This document shows, in pieces, positions 25,501 to 34,665 of a stretch of DNA of 64,000 nucleotides (position 1 is the stretch's first letter; each line of letters opens with the position of its first letter). A program made the translations under genes and the position numbers. Source of the DNA: CBDFMG01 sp965221205 [NCBI: bacterium] (lineage in GTDB: Bacteria > SM23-31). Where the stretch lies: the NCBI GenBank assembly GCA_965221205.1, contig OZ244870.1:1612001-1676000 (forward strand). The letters are read 5' to 3'. Below the pieces are notes generated by a model. That model saw nothing but the letters and a program-made list of their open reading frames with translations, ran no database searches and had not been told where the DNA came from.

Positions 25501-27126
25501 TTAATCTTTACTACTGTACACGATTTTGCTATTGAAAATTGTGGATATTACACGGACATTTTTGATGTGTTCCGGGGGAATAGCAAACAGATTTTCGGAA
25601 AGCACGACACAGTCTGCAGTTTTTCCGGGAGAAATCGAGCCTTGGGTATTCTCGTTATAAGCAGAATAAACCGGATTAACGGTGTAAGCTTTTAATGCTT
25701 CTTCAAGAGTAATCTGTTGCTCCGGGTACCAAGAGTGACGTTCACCGAGCGGAATACGGTTTACAGCTGCATCAATACCGAGCAGGGGGTTGAGCGGAGC
25801 AACCGTCCAATCCGATCCGAACACCAGACGAACTCCATAGTCTAATAAAGATTTGAAAGCAAAACTGTTTTTGCAGCGTTCCGTCCCGATACGATGCTCA
25901 CAAAAACGCGCATCGTCGATGCAGTGGTACGGCTGTACCGAAGCTATTACATCTAAATCTCTAAACCGCTGAAAATCATCTGGATGGATATGTTGTGCAT
26001 GCTCAATCCGCCACCTACGGTCCCGTTTTTTATTATCCTGAGTAATGTGCTCAAATACATCAAGAACCGTGCGGTTAGCACGGTCGCCAATTGCGTGGAT
26101 GAACAAATTATACCCCTCCGAATCGGCTATTTTTGCATCGCGGTAGAGTGCACCTCTGCTCAGATCGTCATCTGGAGCGGGAAGCATCTCCTCATGCGGA
26201 ATACCACAGCTTGAAGGATTATCAGAATAGGGGTCCAGAAAGAGAGCAGTACTCGACCCGAGTGAACCGTCGGAGAATGCCTTAAATCCGCCAATCCGTA
26301 ATAGGCTATTATTAGAATATAAGGAAGCATAATTTTTTATAACTTCTTTCCACTGCTTCAATGGTGGATGGAGTATCATTCGAAGGGTAAACCAGTCCTG
26401 TTCAGCTGAATTTTGAAGATGGGGGATATGAACGGGAAGGGTAATATCATGTAACCCCGTAATACCATTTTTACGGCACTCTTGACACGCCGTCTCAATA
26501 GCTGTTCTGTATGTTTCCGCGTCTTGTTGAGGCAGGATGTCAAACACCAATAGCATAGCCGCATCGCGGAGGATTCCGGTACATTCTCCTGTAACGGGGT
26601 CCCTATCAATTCTACCACCATCGGGATCAGGAGTCATGCTGTCTATCCCGGCAAGCTCCAAGGCTCGGCTGTTTACAACTGCCATATGCATGTCCTGCCG
26701 GACAAGATAAACAGGCCGGCCTGGAGCAGCCCGGTCGAGCTGTGCCCGATCGGGAAGACTATTATTCTGCCAGATCGTATTGTCCCAGCCGGTCCCGGTC
26801 AACCAATGTTCCGTAGGTAAATTCTTTTCATAATCCCGGATAGTATTCTCAAATTCATCTCTGCTGCTCAAATGTGATATTTTTGCTTGGAGCAGCGAAA
26901 GTCCCCCAAGAACAAAATGTGCATGACCGTCAATGAAGCCAGGTGCAACAAACCGTTTTTCAGCGTCATACACATCGGTGTCGCTGCTACAGAGCTGCCA
27001 GATATTTTCAGTTGAACCGGTGGCAATAATGGTCCCCCGGTATGCTGCGAATGCTTCAATCATTGGAGTTGCCTTATCGCCGGTCCAAATAGTCCCGTTT
27101 ATAAGTGCAAAATCAGTTTTGATCAT
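25501..27126 (-). CDS. amidohydrolase family protein (YtcJ-like)
   Basis: This 541-residue metal-dependent hydrolase of the Amidohydro_3 type has GFIDGHAHFVLGGL (HxH metal ligands) near residue 65, LHDITLPVH, GGFKAFSDGSLGSSTALF (with the DGS/LG motif of YtcJ-like proteins), IHAIGDRANRTVLD (His ligand), RWRIEHAQHIHPDD (His ligand) and GSDWTVAPLNPL (the catalytic Asp). Relatives are annotated as exoenzyme-regulatory or N-substituted formamide deformylase-like, but the physiological substrate is unknown. There is no signal peptide, so it acts in the cytoplasm. It converges on the 55-residue zinc-ribbon gene. Confidence 0.9.
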   Translation of the reverse strand: MIKTDFALINGTIWTGDKATPMIEAFAAYRGTIIATGSTENIWQLCSSDTDVYDAEKRFVAPGFIDGHAHFVLGGLSLLQAKISHLSSRDEFENTIRDYEKNLPTEHWLTGTGWDNTIWQNNSLPDRAQLDRAAPGRPVYLVRQDMHMAVVNSRALELAGIDSMTPDPDGGRIDRDPVTGECTGILRDAAMLLVFDILPQQDAETYRTAIETACQECRKNGITGLHDITLPVHIPHLQNSAEQDWFTLRMILHPPLKQWKEVIKNYASLYSNNSLLRIGGFKAFSDGSLGSSTALFLDPYSDNPSSCGIPHEEMLPAPDDDLSRGALYRDAKIADSEGYNLFIHAIGDRANRTVLDVFEHITQDNKKRDRRWRIEHAQHIHPDDFQRFRDLDVIASVQPYHCIDDARFCEHRIGTERCKNSFAFKSLLDYGVRLVFGSDWTVAPLNPLLGIDAAVNRIPLGERHSWYPEQQITLEEALKAYTVNPVYSAYNENTQGSISPGKTADCVVLSENLFAIPPEHIKNVRVISTIFNSKIVYSSKD

Positions 27127-27413
27127 AGTTCAATTGTTTAAATTTTATATTTGATGAAGATAGTGCTTAATTATTGTCATGTTGAATTCCACATTTCTAT
27201 TTAAATATGGAAAAAAATCATCACATTAATACTACTTCAGAATATTCAAAATGTAAACATTTAACCACGTATTATTCAATACAAAATTTTTTTAGCTTTG
27301 AAATGAACGTATACACATTCCTAACTGTATGTATATATGGAGCTATAAAGAAAGCACGTGCTCATTATCTAATTGAAAAGATTTCAATATTTTTATATTT
27401 GACGGAGGTTATC

Positions 27414-28010
27414 ATGAAACGTTTTGTAATCGCAACTCTTGCCGGAATTATGCTAATAACGACATCTGCATTTGCCCAAAACAACCGGAGCAACGTTCAG
27501 TCAGCAAGGGAAAAAATGCGAATGTTCAGAGAGTCATTAACCGAAGAACAAATCGAACAAATAAAAAATATTCGTCAGGACTGGCAGAAAAAGGCCATTC
27601 AAATACGTGCTGATGTGCACGTGGCACAGATAGAACTCCGAGATCTTATTGATGATGACTCTGCATCTGAATCCAGGATACGAAGTCAACTGGAGAAAAT
27701 TTCTTCATCCCAAATTGACATAAAGATGGGTGGAATTGCTCTCAAGAACAATTTGAAAAAGGTTTTGACCCAGGAGCAGTTGGAAAATCTACCCGACCGG
27801 GGATTTAACAGGCGCTATTTCATGATGGGCCGCCGTCATCGGCATGTCTCCTCTGCTCTTAATTTCATGGGAGGTATGGGATTTCATCCGGGAAAGGACG
27901 ATCATCATGACTTTGATGTAATCGAGGACGATCATGAAAAACAGATAGAAGAAGATGAAGATATTGAGCAAATGAATAATGATCTTATGAAAGAATTCTC
28001 TTTAAATTAA
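27414..28010 (+). CDS. Spy/CpxP-like periplasmic protein with His/Asp-rich tail
   Basis: The start at ATG 27414 has CGGAGG upstream and begins a clean signal peptide (residues 1-22, ending AFAQN). The mature part is helical and has two LTxEQ-type motifs, ESLTEEQIEQIKNIR and KVLTQEQLENLP, the signature of the Spy/CpxP/ZraP group of periplasmic stress chaperones and metal sensors. The C-terminus is very rich in His, Asp and Glu (GKDDHHDFDVIEDDHEKQ), a likely metal-binding tail. It is followed by an ECF sigma factor 58 bases downstream, which suggests this protein is part of, or upstream input to, the same envelope-stress circuit. Confidence 0.8.
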   Translation: MKRFVIATLAGIMLITTSAFAQNNRSNVQSAREKMRMFRESLTEEQIEQIKNIRQDWQKKAIQIRADVHVAQIELRDLIDDDSASESRIRSQLEKISSSQIDIKMGGIALKNNLKKVLTQEQLENLPDRGFNRRYFMMGRRHRHVSSALNFMGGMGFHPGKDDHHDFDVIEDDHEKQIEEDEDIEQMNNDLMKEFSLN

Positions 28011-28067
28011 TTACATAAAATAATTATTTATTGCATTTAATCTGAATTTCGTAATGTCTTAAATAGT

Positions 28068-28742
28068 ATGGAATGTTCAATCGGTCAGCAAGCAGTAAAA
28101 CTCAAAAGTTCTGGCAGACACTTGGAGCAAGAACGTAACCTTGAAACTGAATCAAAAGCAGTCTCCGCCCGTTTAACGGATAACTCTGATGAATCTCTTG
28201 TGGCGCTGGTCAAAAAAGGTTCTGAGGCAGCATACGCTGAGCTCGTTAAACGGTATATGCGTGCAAGCTATGCGATTGCTTATCAGGTTGTTGGAGATAT
28301 TGATGTTGCTCGTGACCTTTCACAAGATGCATTTTTGAAGATTTACACCTCGATCAGCAAATTCAAAGAAGGAAGTAAATTTTCCCCGTGGTTTTACCGT
28401 ATTGTACTGAACCACAGTATAAACTCTACACGAAGAAAAAAAGTGCTCTCGTTTGTACCCTTCTCCTCATATTTTTCCGGAGTAGAAAATTCCAATGAGG
28501 AGTTCCCAAATGAACAGGAGAGTTTCGATGAAGTGTCTGACAGACAGAGTGTGGTCAGAGAAGCAGTGGGAAAATTGCCGTTAAAGCACAAAAAAGTTGT
28601 TATATTATGTGATCTGGAAGGATTCCCTCAGAAAGAAGCAGCGGAAATTATAGGCGTTGCAGTCGGAACGGTCAGGTCCCGGCTCCACTATGCACGGAAA
28701 GAATTAAAAGAGCAGTTAAAACATTATATAAATGAGATATAA
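28068..28742 (+). CDS. ECF-type RNA polymerase sigma factor (RpoE-like)
   Basis: This 224-residue sigma-70 factor contains only regions 2 and 4. Region 2 is YAELVKRYMRASYAIAYQVV with DVARDLSQDAFLKIYTS and the -10-binding FSPWFYRIVLNHSIN. A charged, Ser-rich linker follows. Region 4 is LPLKHKKVVILCDLEGFPQK and EAAEIIGVAVGTVRSRLHYA (the -35-binding HTH). The first 45 residues are a non-conserved extension with no better internal start visible. The next gene starts two bases after its stop and looks like its anti-sigma factor. A regulated envelope-stress role is inferred from neighbours. Confidence 0.93.
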   Translation: MECSIGQQAVKLKSSGRHLEQERNLETESKAVSARLTDNSDESLVALVKKGSEAAYAELVKRYMRASYAIAYQVVGDIDVARDLSQDAFLKIYTSISKFKEGSKFSPWFYRIVLNHSINSTRRKKVLSFVPFSSYFSGVENSNEEFPNEQESFDEVSDRQSVVREAVGKLPLKHKKVVILCDLEGFPQKEAAEIIGVAVGTVRSRLHYARKELKEQLKHYINEI

Positions 28743-28744
28743 CT

Positions 28745-29269
28745 ATGGACTGTAACCAATTTCAAGCATGGCTCTCCGGTAGTAAGCCGGATGAGGGGAA
28801 TTGTATCCCGAGTGAAGTAAAATTGTATACCGGAGAATGCCGGAACTGTGCTCGTTCGCTCAAAGAAGAGACAGGTTATCATGCACTGCTCGATACTCTT
28901 CGAGCATCCGGCCATGATGAATCGTTCTGGGATGATTATTTGGAAACTGTTATAAACAGTGCGGATGCTCAGGGCAACAGAAGAAGAATCGGATTGCCTC
29001 GCCGCTGGCTTCAAGTTGTTCTGGTCCCGGCAGCTGCAGCAATCGTGTATGTTGGCATGCTGTTGACAAGCAATTATCTGTCAGAATTCGACAATGGAGT
29101 GCTTACTGATAAAACATATGCAGCAACACTTGATATGATTTGGGAAGAATATGACATGGTTATGGCAGGTCATATTTTTGATCCGACATCGCTGTACTCA
29201 GTGGAAGATTTCATTCCTGAAAACTGGGATGATGGTTCATTGCAGAAACAAGATCAGCAGCAGAATTAA
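28745..29269 (+). CDS. anti-sigma factor candidate, single-pass membrane protein
   Basis: This 174-residue protein starts two bases after the ECF sigma stop. The N-terminus has CNQF...ECRNCARSL, a reduced zinc-finger-like anti-sigma pattern (ZAS/zf-HC2 type, one His missing or displaced). The first 90 residues would face the cytoplasm. One membrane helix (about 98-118, VVLVPAAAAIVYVGMLLT) leads to an acidic periplasmic tail containing MIWEEYDMVMAGHIFDP. That layout is the RseA plan. Direct homology is weak, so the call rests on position, topology and the cysteines. Confidence 0.72.
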   Translation: MDCNQFQAWLSGSKPDEGNCIPSEVKLYTGECRNCARSLKEETGYHALLDTLRASGHDESFWDDYLETVINSADAQGNRRRIGLPRRWLQVVLVPAAAAIVYVGMLLTSNYLSEFDNGVLTDKTYAATLDMIWEEYDMVMAGHIFDPTSLYSVEDFIPENWDDGSLQKQDQQQN

Positions 29270-29303
29270 TGATTAACGTCAATAGTACAACAATTCTATT
29301 AAG

Positions 29304-30443
29304 ATGATCATGAATTTTAATATAGTAAAAGGAGCATTGTTTACCGGAATACTTATAGGTGTCATGCTATCTGAGTCGGTTACTGCTCAGGAACACAATC
29401 CGGATGATGAAGCTATCATTGAGTTGTTTGACAGAGTGATTGAAGCACACAATACAATCAGTTACTGGGGTAGAATCAACATCGAGCGAAGGATAAACAA
29501 TACACAACACCATTTTGAAAAAGAAATTTATTTCAATCCCGTTTACAACCGTGTTCAGGAGCGGATTCTGCTGGATCCGGAAATAGAAGAAAGAATAGGG
29601 AAGATTCGTGAACGGATACAGGGAGAGATGAAATACCGTATGTCGATCGGGCAGAGAAGAATGCTTCAAAATTACGACAGGGGGATGCAGCGGAGAATGC
29701 CCGCGGCAGGTAATCTTCTCAACAATCCTATTCATTTTGAAGTCCTCCGCAACAATTATACAATAATAAGAGAATCGGAAGACTCAGTAGCAGGCAGAGT
29801 TGCAGTTATCATTTTTATCGATCCTGATTATGAATTCCGGCCGGGAAACAGAATTTGGGTAGACGAAGAGACCGGCATTATCTTGAAACGGGAAATTTAC
29901 CATCCCGAGATACCGGACGAACCGGTGTATAGAGAGTTATTTACCGAATTTAGGATTGTCGAATCCGATGAAGAGATAGGTCTGCTATTCGATGAGGAAG
30001 TCGAACAAAGGGAAGTTCGTCAACAAAGTAGAATAGAACAAAGAGCAGCGCGGCCAGTCTCAAGAGAATTCAATACTCTTAATCAGCTGCCAGAAAATCA
30101 CCGGGAAAACATTATCATACCTGAAACACTGCCGCCGGGATTCGTGCTTGATAAAATCAGGCTCATCGGTCTGGCCCGCGCCGATATGTATCATCAGGTT
30201 TACACCGATGGGCTCATTATGTTTTCACTGTTTCAAGTAAGCGGTGAGCCGCCGCGCCAGCTGCGGGAATTGGTCAAAAGAGCCCCCAGAAGATCGAGAC
30301 CACAACGGCAAATGTTTGTCCCCGAAGGTACTGTGCTGATTAAACGGGATAACGGCACGAATTTTATTGTGATGGGATATGTTCCTGAAGTTCTACTTCA
30401 GCCTGTTCTCGACAGCCTCCCCGGTGATCAGGAACAGAACTAA
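29304..30443 (+). CDS. RseB/MucB-like periplasmic sigma-factor regulator
   Basis: This 379-residue exported protein has a signal peptide ending VTAQE. The first part (about 25-230) is LolA-like: ELFDRVIEAHNTISYWGRIN, then KEIYFNPVYNRVQERILLD, RIWVDEETGIILKREIY and YRELFTEFRIV. The second part (about 265-375) has LPPGFVLDKIRLIG and MYHQVYTDGLIMFSLFQV, matching the MucB/RseB C-terminal domain. In the RpoE system RseB guards the anti-sigma factor from proteolysis and senses misplaced lipoproteins or LPS. It follows the anti-sigma gene by 34 bases, completing a sigma/anti-sigma/RseB set. Confidence 0.85.
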   Translation: MIMNFNIVKGALFTGILIGVMLSESVTAQEHNPDDEAIIELFDRVIEAHNTISYWGRINIERRINNTQHHFEKEIYFNPVYNRVQERILLDPEIEERIGKIRERIQGEMKYRMSIGQRRMLQNYDRGMQRRMPAAGNLLNNPIHFEVLRNNYTIIRESEDSVAGRVAVIIFIDPDYEFRPGNRIWVDEETGIILKREIYHPEIPDEPVYRELFTEFRIVESDEEIGLLFDEEVEQREVRQQSRIEQRAARPVSREFNTLNQLPENHRENIIIPETLPPGFVLDKIRLIGLARADMYHQVYTDGLIMFSLFQVSGEPPRQLRELVKRAPRRSRPQRQMFVPEGTVLIKRDNGTNFIVMGYVPEVLLQPVLDSLPGDQEQN

Positions 30444-30472
30444 CCTGCCATAACCGTGTCAGTATTTGTCCC

Positions 30473-31243
30473 CTACCTGCGTTCAAGATTCCGAAGAGAA
30501 AAAATGGATCCAGGAATATCGACATCAAACTCGATTTCCGTGATAATAAATTCTGTATAAGTATTCTTTCGGAGCTGATCTCTCATTTCAACATGGACAG
30601 GATAATACCGGTTTTGAACACGTTCAATAGTATTTGCAGTCATCACTTTCAGCAGTTTTCTGGTGTGAGCGTACAGTTCAGTTTTTAGGCCAATAAATTG
30701 CTCTTTATCAATCCACATTTTTCTACGGTAATAGGTTACTTCTTTTTTTGCAGCGATCAGATCGAGCACATAGCAAAGACGATTGTTCAGGAGTTCTTCT
30801 CCGATAATAGTAGCGGTATAATCTTCCTGCAGTCTGATCCTATCGAGTGAATCCTCATATGAAAAATCGCTCCCCATCATGCTTTGTCTGAGTAAATGTC
30901 CCGAAATTTTGATGGTTTTCTCAATGCTGGGTAAAAACATCCACAGGCTTTCATTGAGGCGAAGGTATTTCGTCCCTTTGTCCCGGGCAGGAGAAAGAAA
31001 CTCAACAAATGCGTTTTTTTTACCCTCGCTCCAGACACGCATCTCTTTGGCATTGATCCTGTCCCGTTGATGTATAATCATCTGTGCGGAATAGTAGACA
31101 GTAGAAGAAACCATGTTTTTGTCAATTTTGTCAAGAATTTCATCTGCAGTTAGAGTATTCTGCGCCGCCACAGTTGACGGCGCAAGCGCGATAAAACCGA
31201 TGAAAAATATGCGATAAAGCCTATAATTAAAAGCATAGGTCAT
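30473..31243 (-). CDS. LolA-like outer-membrane lipoprotein-sorting protein
   Basis: This 256-residue exported protein has a signal peptide ending TVAAQ. The fold is the LolA_like type found with two-permease ABC systems: ADEILDKIDKNMVSSTVYY, MRVWSEGKKNAFVEFLSPA, GTKYLRLNESLWMFLPS, MMGSDFSYEDSLDRIRLQED and KMWIDKEQFIGLKTELYA. It is the last gene of a minus-strand run of ATPase, permease, permease and this protein, with only 14 bases to the permease stop. It probably takes a lipid or lipoprotein cargo from the ABC complex through the periplasm. It ends 29 bases from the convergent RseB-like gene. Confidence 0.87.
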   Translation of the reverse strand: MTYAFNYRLYRIFFIGFIALAPSTVAAQNTLTADEILDKIDKNMVSSTVYYSAQMIIHQRDRINAKEMRVWSEGKKNAFVEFLSPARDKGTKYLRLNESLWMFLPSIEKTIKISGHLLRQSMMGSDFSYEDSLDRIRLQEDYTATIIGEELLNNRLCYVLDLIAAKKEVTYYRRKMWIDKEQFIGLKTELYAHTRKLLKVMTANTIERVQNRYYPVHVEMRDQLRKNTYTEFIITEIEFDVDIPGSIFSLRNLERR

Positions 31244-31257
31244 AAGTTTGATGATAT

Positions 31258-32493
31258 TTAATGTGTTCGTAGCGCATCTGTCGGCTCCATACGTGCGGCT
31301 TTGACAGCAGGCAAAAAAGCCGCTAATACAGACATTGCTAAACCGAGTGCAAATGCACTCACTCCATGAATGATACGAAAATCGCTGTAGATTACAGTAC
31401 GGACTGGTATTGAAAAGCTTTCTGAAATAGTTCCAAGGGATAATCCGTTTATTTCTAAAAATATAGCCCAGTATCCGCCGAGAACAACGCCGGCAAATCC
31501 TCCAACACAGCCGATAGACAGCGCTTCGAATAAAAATACAGCCAGAATATCCCGACGTTTCATTCCGAATGCGGAAAATACACCGATTTCACGTGTGCGT
31601 TCAAATACCGCCATAAGCATGGTGTTAATGATCCCCAATGCAGCGATCAGACCAAAAATTAATATTATAAAGGCATTAGCCGTGTCGAGCATGGGCAGAT
31701 AATCTCTCAATATACCTTTATCGAGCCAGGTCGTGACCCGATACGTACCAGATATATCCACAGTAGATTCGATAAAGTTTTTCACCAACTCTTCATCACT
31801 GTTTTCTTGGAGAAAAACAGCAATCTCAGAGACACTATCGTCCATATCGAGGAAATATTGAGCGGTTTCGAGATGCATATAAAAGAGCTTGTTCATAGCG
31901 CCGCTCAACATATCTACTATTCCTGTGACTACAAGGTTAACTGCTGTAAGAGAATTGTATGCAGTACGGGAAACGACCGTTACCGTATCACCGGGCTGTA
32001 TGTCGAGTGATAGAGCAAGTTCAGAACCAATCAACAATTCATTTTTTCTATCATCTCCTTCGGAAAATCCGGTTCCGCTTACCAAAGATTCCGAAATGTC
32101 GATTATACCCTCTTCGATAGCAGAGTCGATTGCATATCCGACACCCGGTTCATTCTTTTCCCGGAAGTCAATGAGACCCCCAAATTTGATTCTACCAGCC
32201 GCAGCAGTTACTGATTCCATTGATTGCAGAGTATCCCGGATCGCAGCGTAATTGTGTACCGGAACAGAGAGTGAAAGCATCCGCTCTTTCACACTGTACT
32301 CCGGATGCTGGACAGAAATGTGTCCGGTTAGTTTAACGGAATCCTCGACAATGCTGTCCCTGACTCCTTTGATATAGCTGAACATAAAGAGAAATGAACC
32401 GACCGATATCATGATAACAACGGCAGTCAGTACAGTTCTCCGTTTATTGCGGAAAACATTTCGTAACGCAAATTTTAACAAATACTTCGACAT
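31258..32493 (-). CDS. ABC transporter permease, LolC/MacB (FtsX) type
   Basis: This 411-residue permease has one N-terminal helix (RTVLTAVVIMISVGSFLFMF), a large periplasmic MacB_PCD domain (about 45-270) and three C-terminal helices with the FtsX signature ERTREIGVFSAFGMKRRDIL. It ends LPAVKAARMEPTDALR, the usual coupling end of the family. It is homologous to the upstream permease at 32545, so the two form a heterodimeric channel with the ATPase at 33771. Such mechanotransmitter systems push periplasmic or outer-leaflet substrates rather than moving them across the inner membrane. Confidence 0.92.
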   Translation of the reverse strand: MSKYLLKFALRNVFRNKRRTVLTAVVIMISVGSFLFMFSYIKGVRDSIVEDSVKLTGHISVQHPEYSVKERMLSLSVPVHNYAAIRDTLQSMESVTAAAGRIKFGGLIDFREKNEPGVGYAIDSAIEEGIIDISESLVSGTGFSEGDDRKNELLIGSELALSLDIQPGDTVTVVSRTAYNSLTAVNLVVTGIVDMLSGAMNKLFYMHLETAQYFLDMDDSVSEIAVFLQENSDEELVKNFIESTVDISGTYRVTTWLDKGILRDYLPMLDTANAFIILIFGLIAALGIINTMLMAVFERTREIGVFSAFGMKRRDILAVFLFEALSIGCVGGFAGVVLGGYWAIFLEINGLSLGTISESFSIPVRTVIYSDFRIIHGVSAFALGLAMSVLAAFLPAVKAARMEPTDALRTH

Positions 32494-32544
32494 AGTTATA
32501 ATATTTTAGCCAACAGTCATTTGTCTGTTTATCCGAATGCAGCC

Positions 32545-33774
32545 TCACACTGAGCATAATGCATGGGATGGTTCCATGCGTGCTCCCTTGATAGACGGAT
32601 ATAGTGCAGAAATGAATGCAACACAGATACCGATAATGAAAAAGAAAATAAGAACATTCATCGTTATGTCCGTATGAATTACAGAACCGATTGGGAGATC
32701 GCCAAAGCCTGAATCCCCGAATTTACTGAAATCGATCCCATGTATTTTTAGGTAATAGGTATATCCGCCTCCCAGCAGGCAACCAATTGTACTTCCGAAC
32801 ACACCGAGAAACAGCCCTTCACACACAAACAATGCTGTTATTTTTCTTCGACGGAATCCGAGTGCCATTAGGGTGCCAATTTCACGGAACCGTTCATATA
32901 CCGACATGAGCATGGTATTCATAATACTGGCAAATGCCACAATAAAGAGTATGCAGTACATGATAATGCGTGAGTTTGCCCGCATGGCATAGGCCCGGAG
33001 GAGGTCACGAGCCATATATTCCCAAGTAACAACATCGAATACATCAGCTTCAATGTAATTGCTGATAATTTCGGGCAGGATGAGTGCTTCGTCCATTGAA
33101 TTTCCGAATAAGGCGATTTCCGTTACTTCATTATCCATTTCCAGAAGCATTTGTGTTGTTTCCAAAGGAATAAAGATATAATTGTTATCAACTTCGGGAT
33201 TCGCACTGTGATATATTCCGGCAATTTCCATGTCTAATGCAGTTATTGCGTCGTATTTTGTGCGTGCTATAAGGGTAAGATAATCGCCCGTCGTGACGTT
33301 GAAGAGATCGGCAATTATATTACTGAGTAGCATGTGTTCCGCACCGTTTTGGAGATATATTCCGTCTGTGATATAATCTGATAATCCGAATGCACTATCT
33401 TCCCGGCCGGGATCGACACCGGCGCCGATTATTCTGAGCTCATCGATTCCATCGGTCAGGGTAGCCGAAAATATTATCCGCTCCGAAGCACTGACCACTT
33501 CATGAGTTTTTTCGATATCATCGAGAACAACATTATAATCGGATATTACGTAATCGAGCGGAAGAGTCATTTCATCTTTGATGTATCCCTTCCCGTAAAT
33601 TTTAACATGGCTTGTCCGTGTGTCGATCGATAGACGGACAGACTGCTGCTCCATTCCGATTGAAAATCCAACGAGTAGTATGGAGAAGCTGATTCCGATT
33701 GAGATCGTCAAAAACGAGAGCAGCGACCGCCTGAAATTTCGGAATATATTCCTGAATGCGAGTTTTATGATCAT
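32545..33774 (-). CDS. ABC transporter permease, LolC/MacB (FtsX) type
   Basis: This 409-residue partner permease has the same plan as the one downstream: an N-terminal helix (SLLSFLTISIGISFSILLVG), a periplasmic domain, three C-terminal helices with YERFREIGTLMALGFRRRKI, and an end in YPSIKGARMEPSHAL. Its start overlaps the ATPase stop by four bases (ATGA), showing translational coupling. The pair with 31258 is not identical, so different faces may contact cargo. No damage is seen. Confidence 0.92.
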   Translation of the reverse strand: MIIKLAFRNIFRNFRRSLLSFLTISIGISFSILLVGFSIGMEQQSVRLSIDTRTSHVKIYGKGYIKDEMTLPLDYVISDYNVVLDDIEKTHEVVSASERIIFSATLTDGIDELRIIGAGVDPGREDSAFGLSDYITDGIYLQNGAEHMLLSNIIADLFNVTTGDYLTLIARTKYDAITALDMEIAGIYHSANPEVDNNYIFIPLETTQMLLEMDNEVTEIALFGNSMDEALILPEIISNYIEADVFDVVTWEYMARDLLRAYAMRANSRIIMYCILFIVAFASIMNTMLMSVYERFREIGTLMALGFRRRKITALFVCEGLFLGVFGSTIGCLLGGGYTYYLKIHGIDFSKFGDSGFGDLPIGSVIHTDITMNVLIFFFIIGICVAFISALYPSIKGARMEPSHALCSV

Positions 33775-34469
33775 AGTAATCTGTGGTTGCTTTTATCTTC
33801 ATCGATTCTGCCGTCGTGTAAAAGGATAAGCCGAGAAGCAAAATCCAAAACCATCCTGTCGTGCGTGGAAAATACAAAACTGATATTATGTTTCTTATTG
33901 AGCTCAAACATCATCTCGAGAATTGCTTTCCCTGTTTGTGAGTCAAGATTCGCAGTCGGTTCATCGGCAAGAATGAGCTTCGGTTTTTTTATAAGTGCCC
34001 GCGCGACCGCAACACGCTGCTGCTGTCCGCCACTCATATCAGCTGGTCTTCGATGCATTAGGTCGTGCAGTCCAACATCGGTCAGCATTTCGGTAGTCAT
34101 CTGTTGCCGCTTCAGAATGCTTATTTTGCGCCCGATCAAAAGCGGAAACTCAACGTTTTCGTATGCAGTCAAAACCGGAATGAGGTTAAATGTCTGAAAA
34201 ATAAAACCGATTTTTGCATTCCGCAAATCGGCGCGCTGATTATGAGCAAGATCCTTTACCGGTACGCCGTCAAGCAACACCTCACCGGATGTCGGTTGAT
34301 CGAGACAACCGATCAAATTCAGCAGTGTAGTTTTTCCTGAACCGGATGGTCCCGCTATTGAGACTAACTCTCCAGCTGAAATACTTATGTTGACATTATG
34401 CAGCGCTTTGTGTTCTGTTTTTCCGGTTCGGTAAATCTTATCGACATTTTCAAGTCGTACAACGTCCAT
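33771..34469 (-). CDS. ABC transporter ATP-binding protein, LolD/MacB type
   Basis: This 232-residue ATPase drives the permease pair. Walker A is IAGPSGSGKTTLLN, the Q-loop is IGFIFQTFNLIPVLT, the signature is MSGGQQQRVAVARALI, Walker B is LILADEPTANLDSQTG and the H-loop is FVFSTHDRMVLDFASR. All are intact. The FQxFNL and LTAYENVEFPL stretches are typical of the LolD/MacB/FtsE branch. It is the first gene of the operon. The promoter must lie in the 196 bases between it and the IS481-type element. Confidence 0.94.
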   Translation of the reverse strand: MDVVRLENVDKIYRTGKTEHKALHNVNISISAGELVSIAGPSGSGKTTLLNLIGCLDQPTSGEVLLDGVPVKDLAHNQRADLRNAKIGFIFQTFNLIPVLTAYENVEFPLLIGRKISILKRQQMTTEMLTDVGLHDLMHRRPADMSGGQQQRVAVARALIKKPKLILADEPTANLDSQTGKAILEMMFELNKKHNISFVFSTHDRMVLDFASRLILLHDGRIDEDKSNHRLL

Positions 34470-34665
34470 TGTTAGTCCTGAGCTATTTTACTTTATTCAA
34501 CCTGAATGGGTTAATATTGTTTTAAATTAATACTCTTTAAATGTTTCTACAACTTTTTCTAAAATTCAATTTAAATTCATATTTATTGTACCATTTATGT
34601 TATTTCGATCGAATCTCCGAATTGTACGGTGCCCAGTGGAAAAATCTCACAATTGATATATTAAA

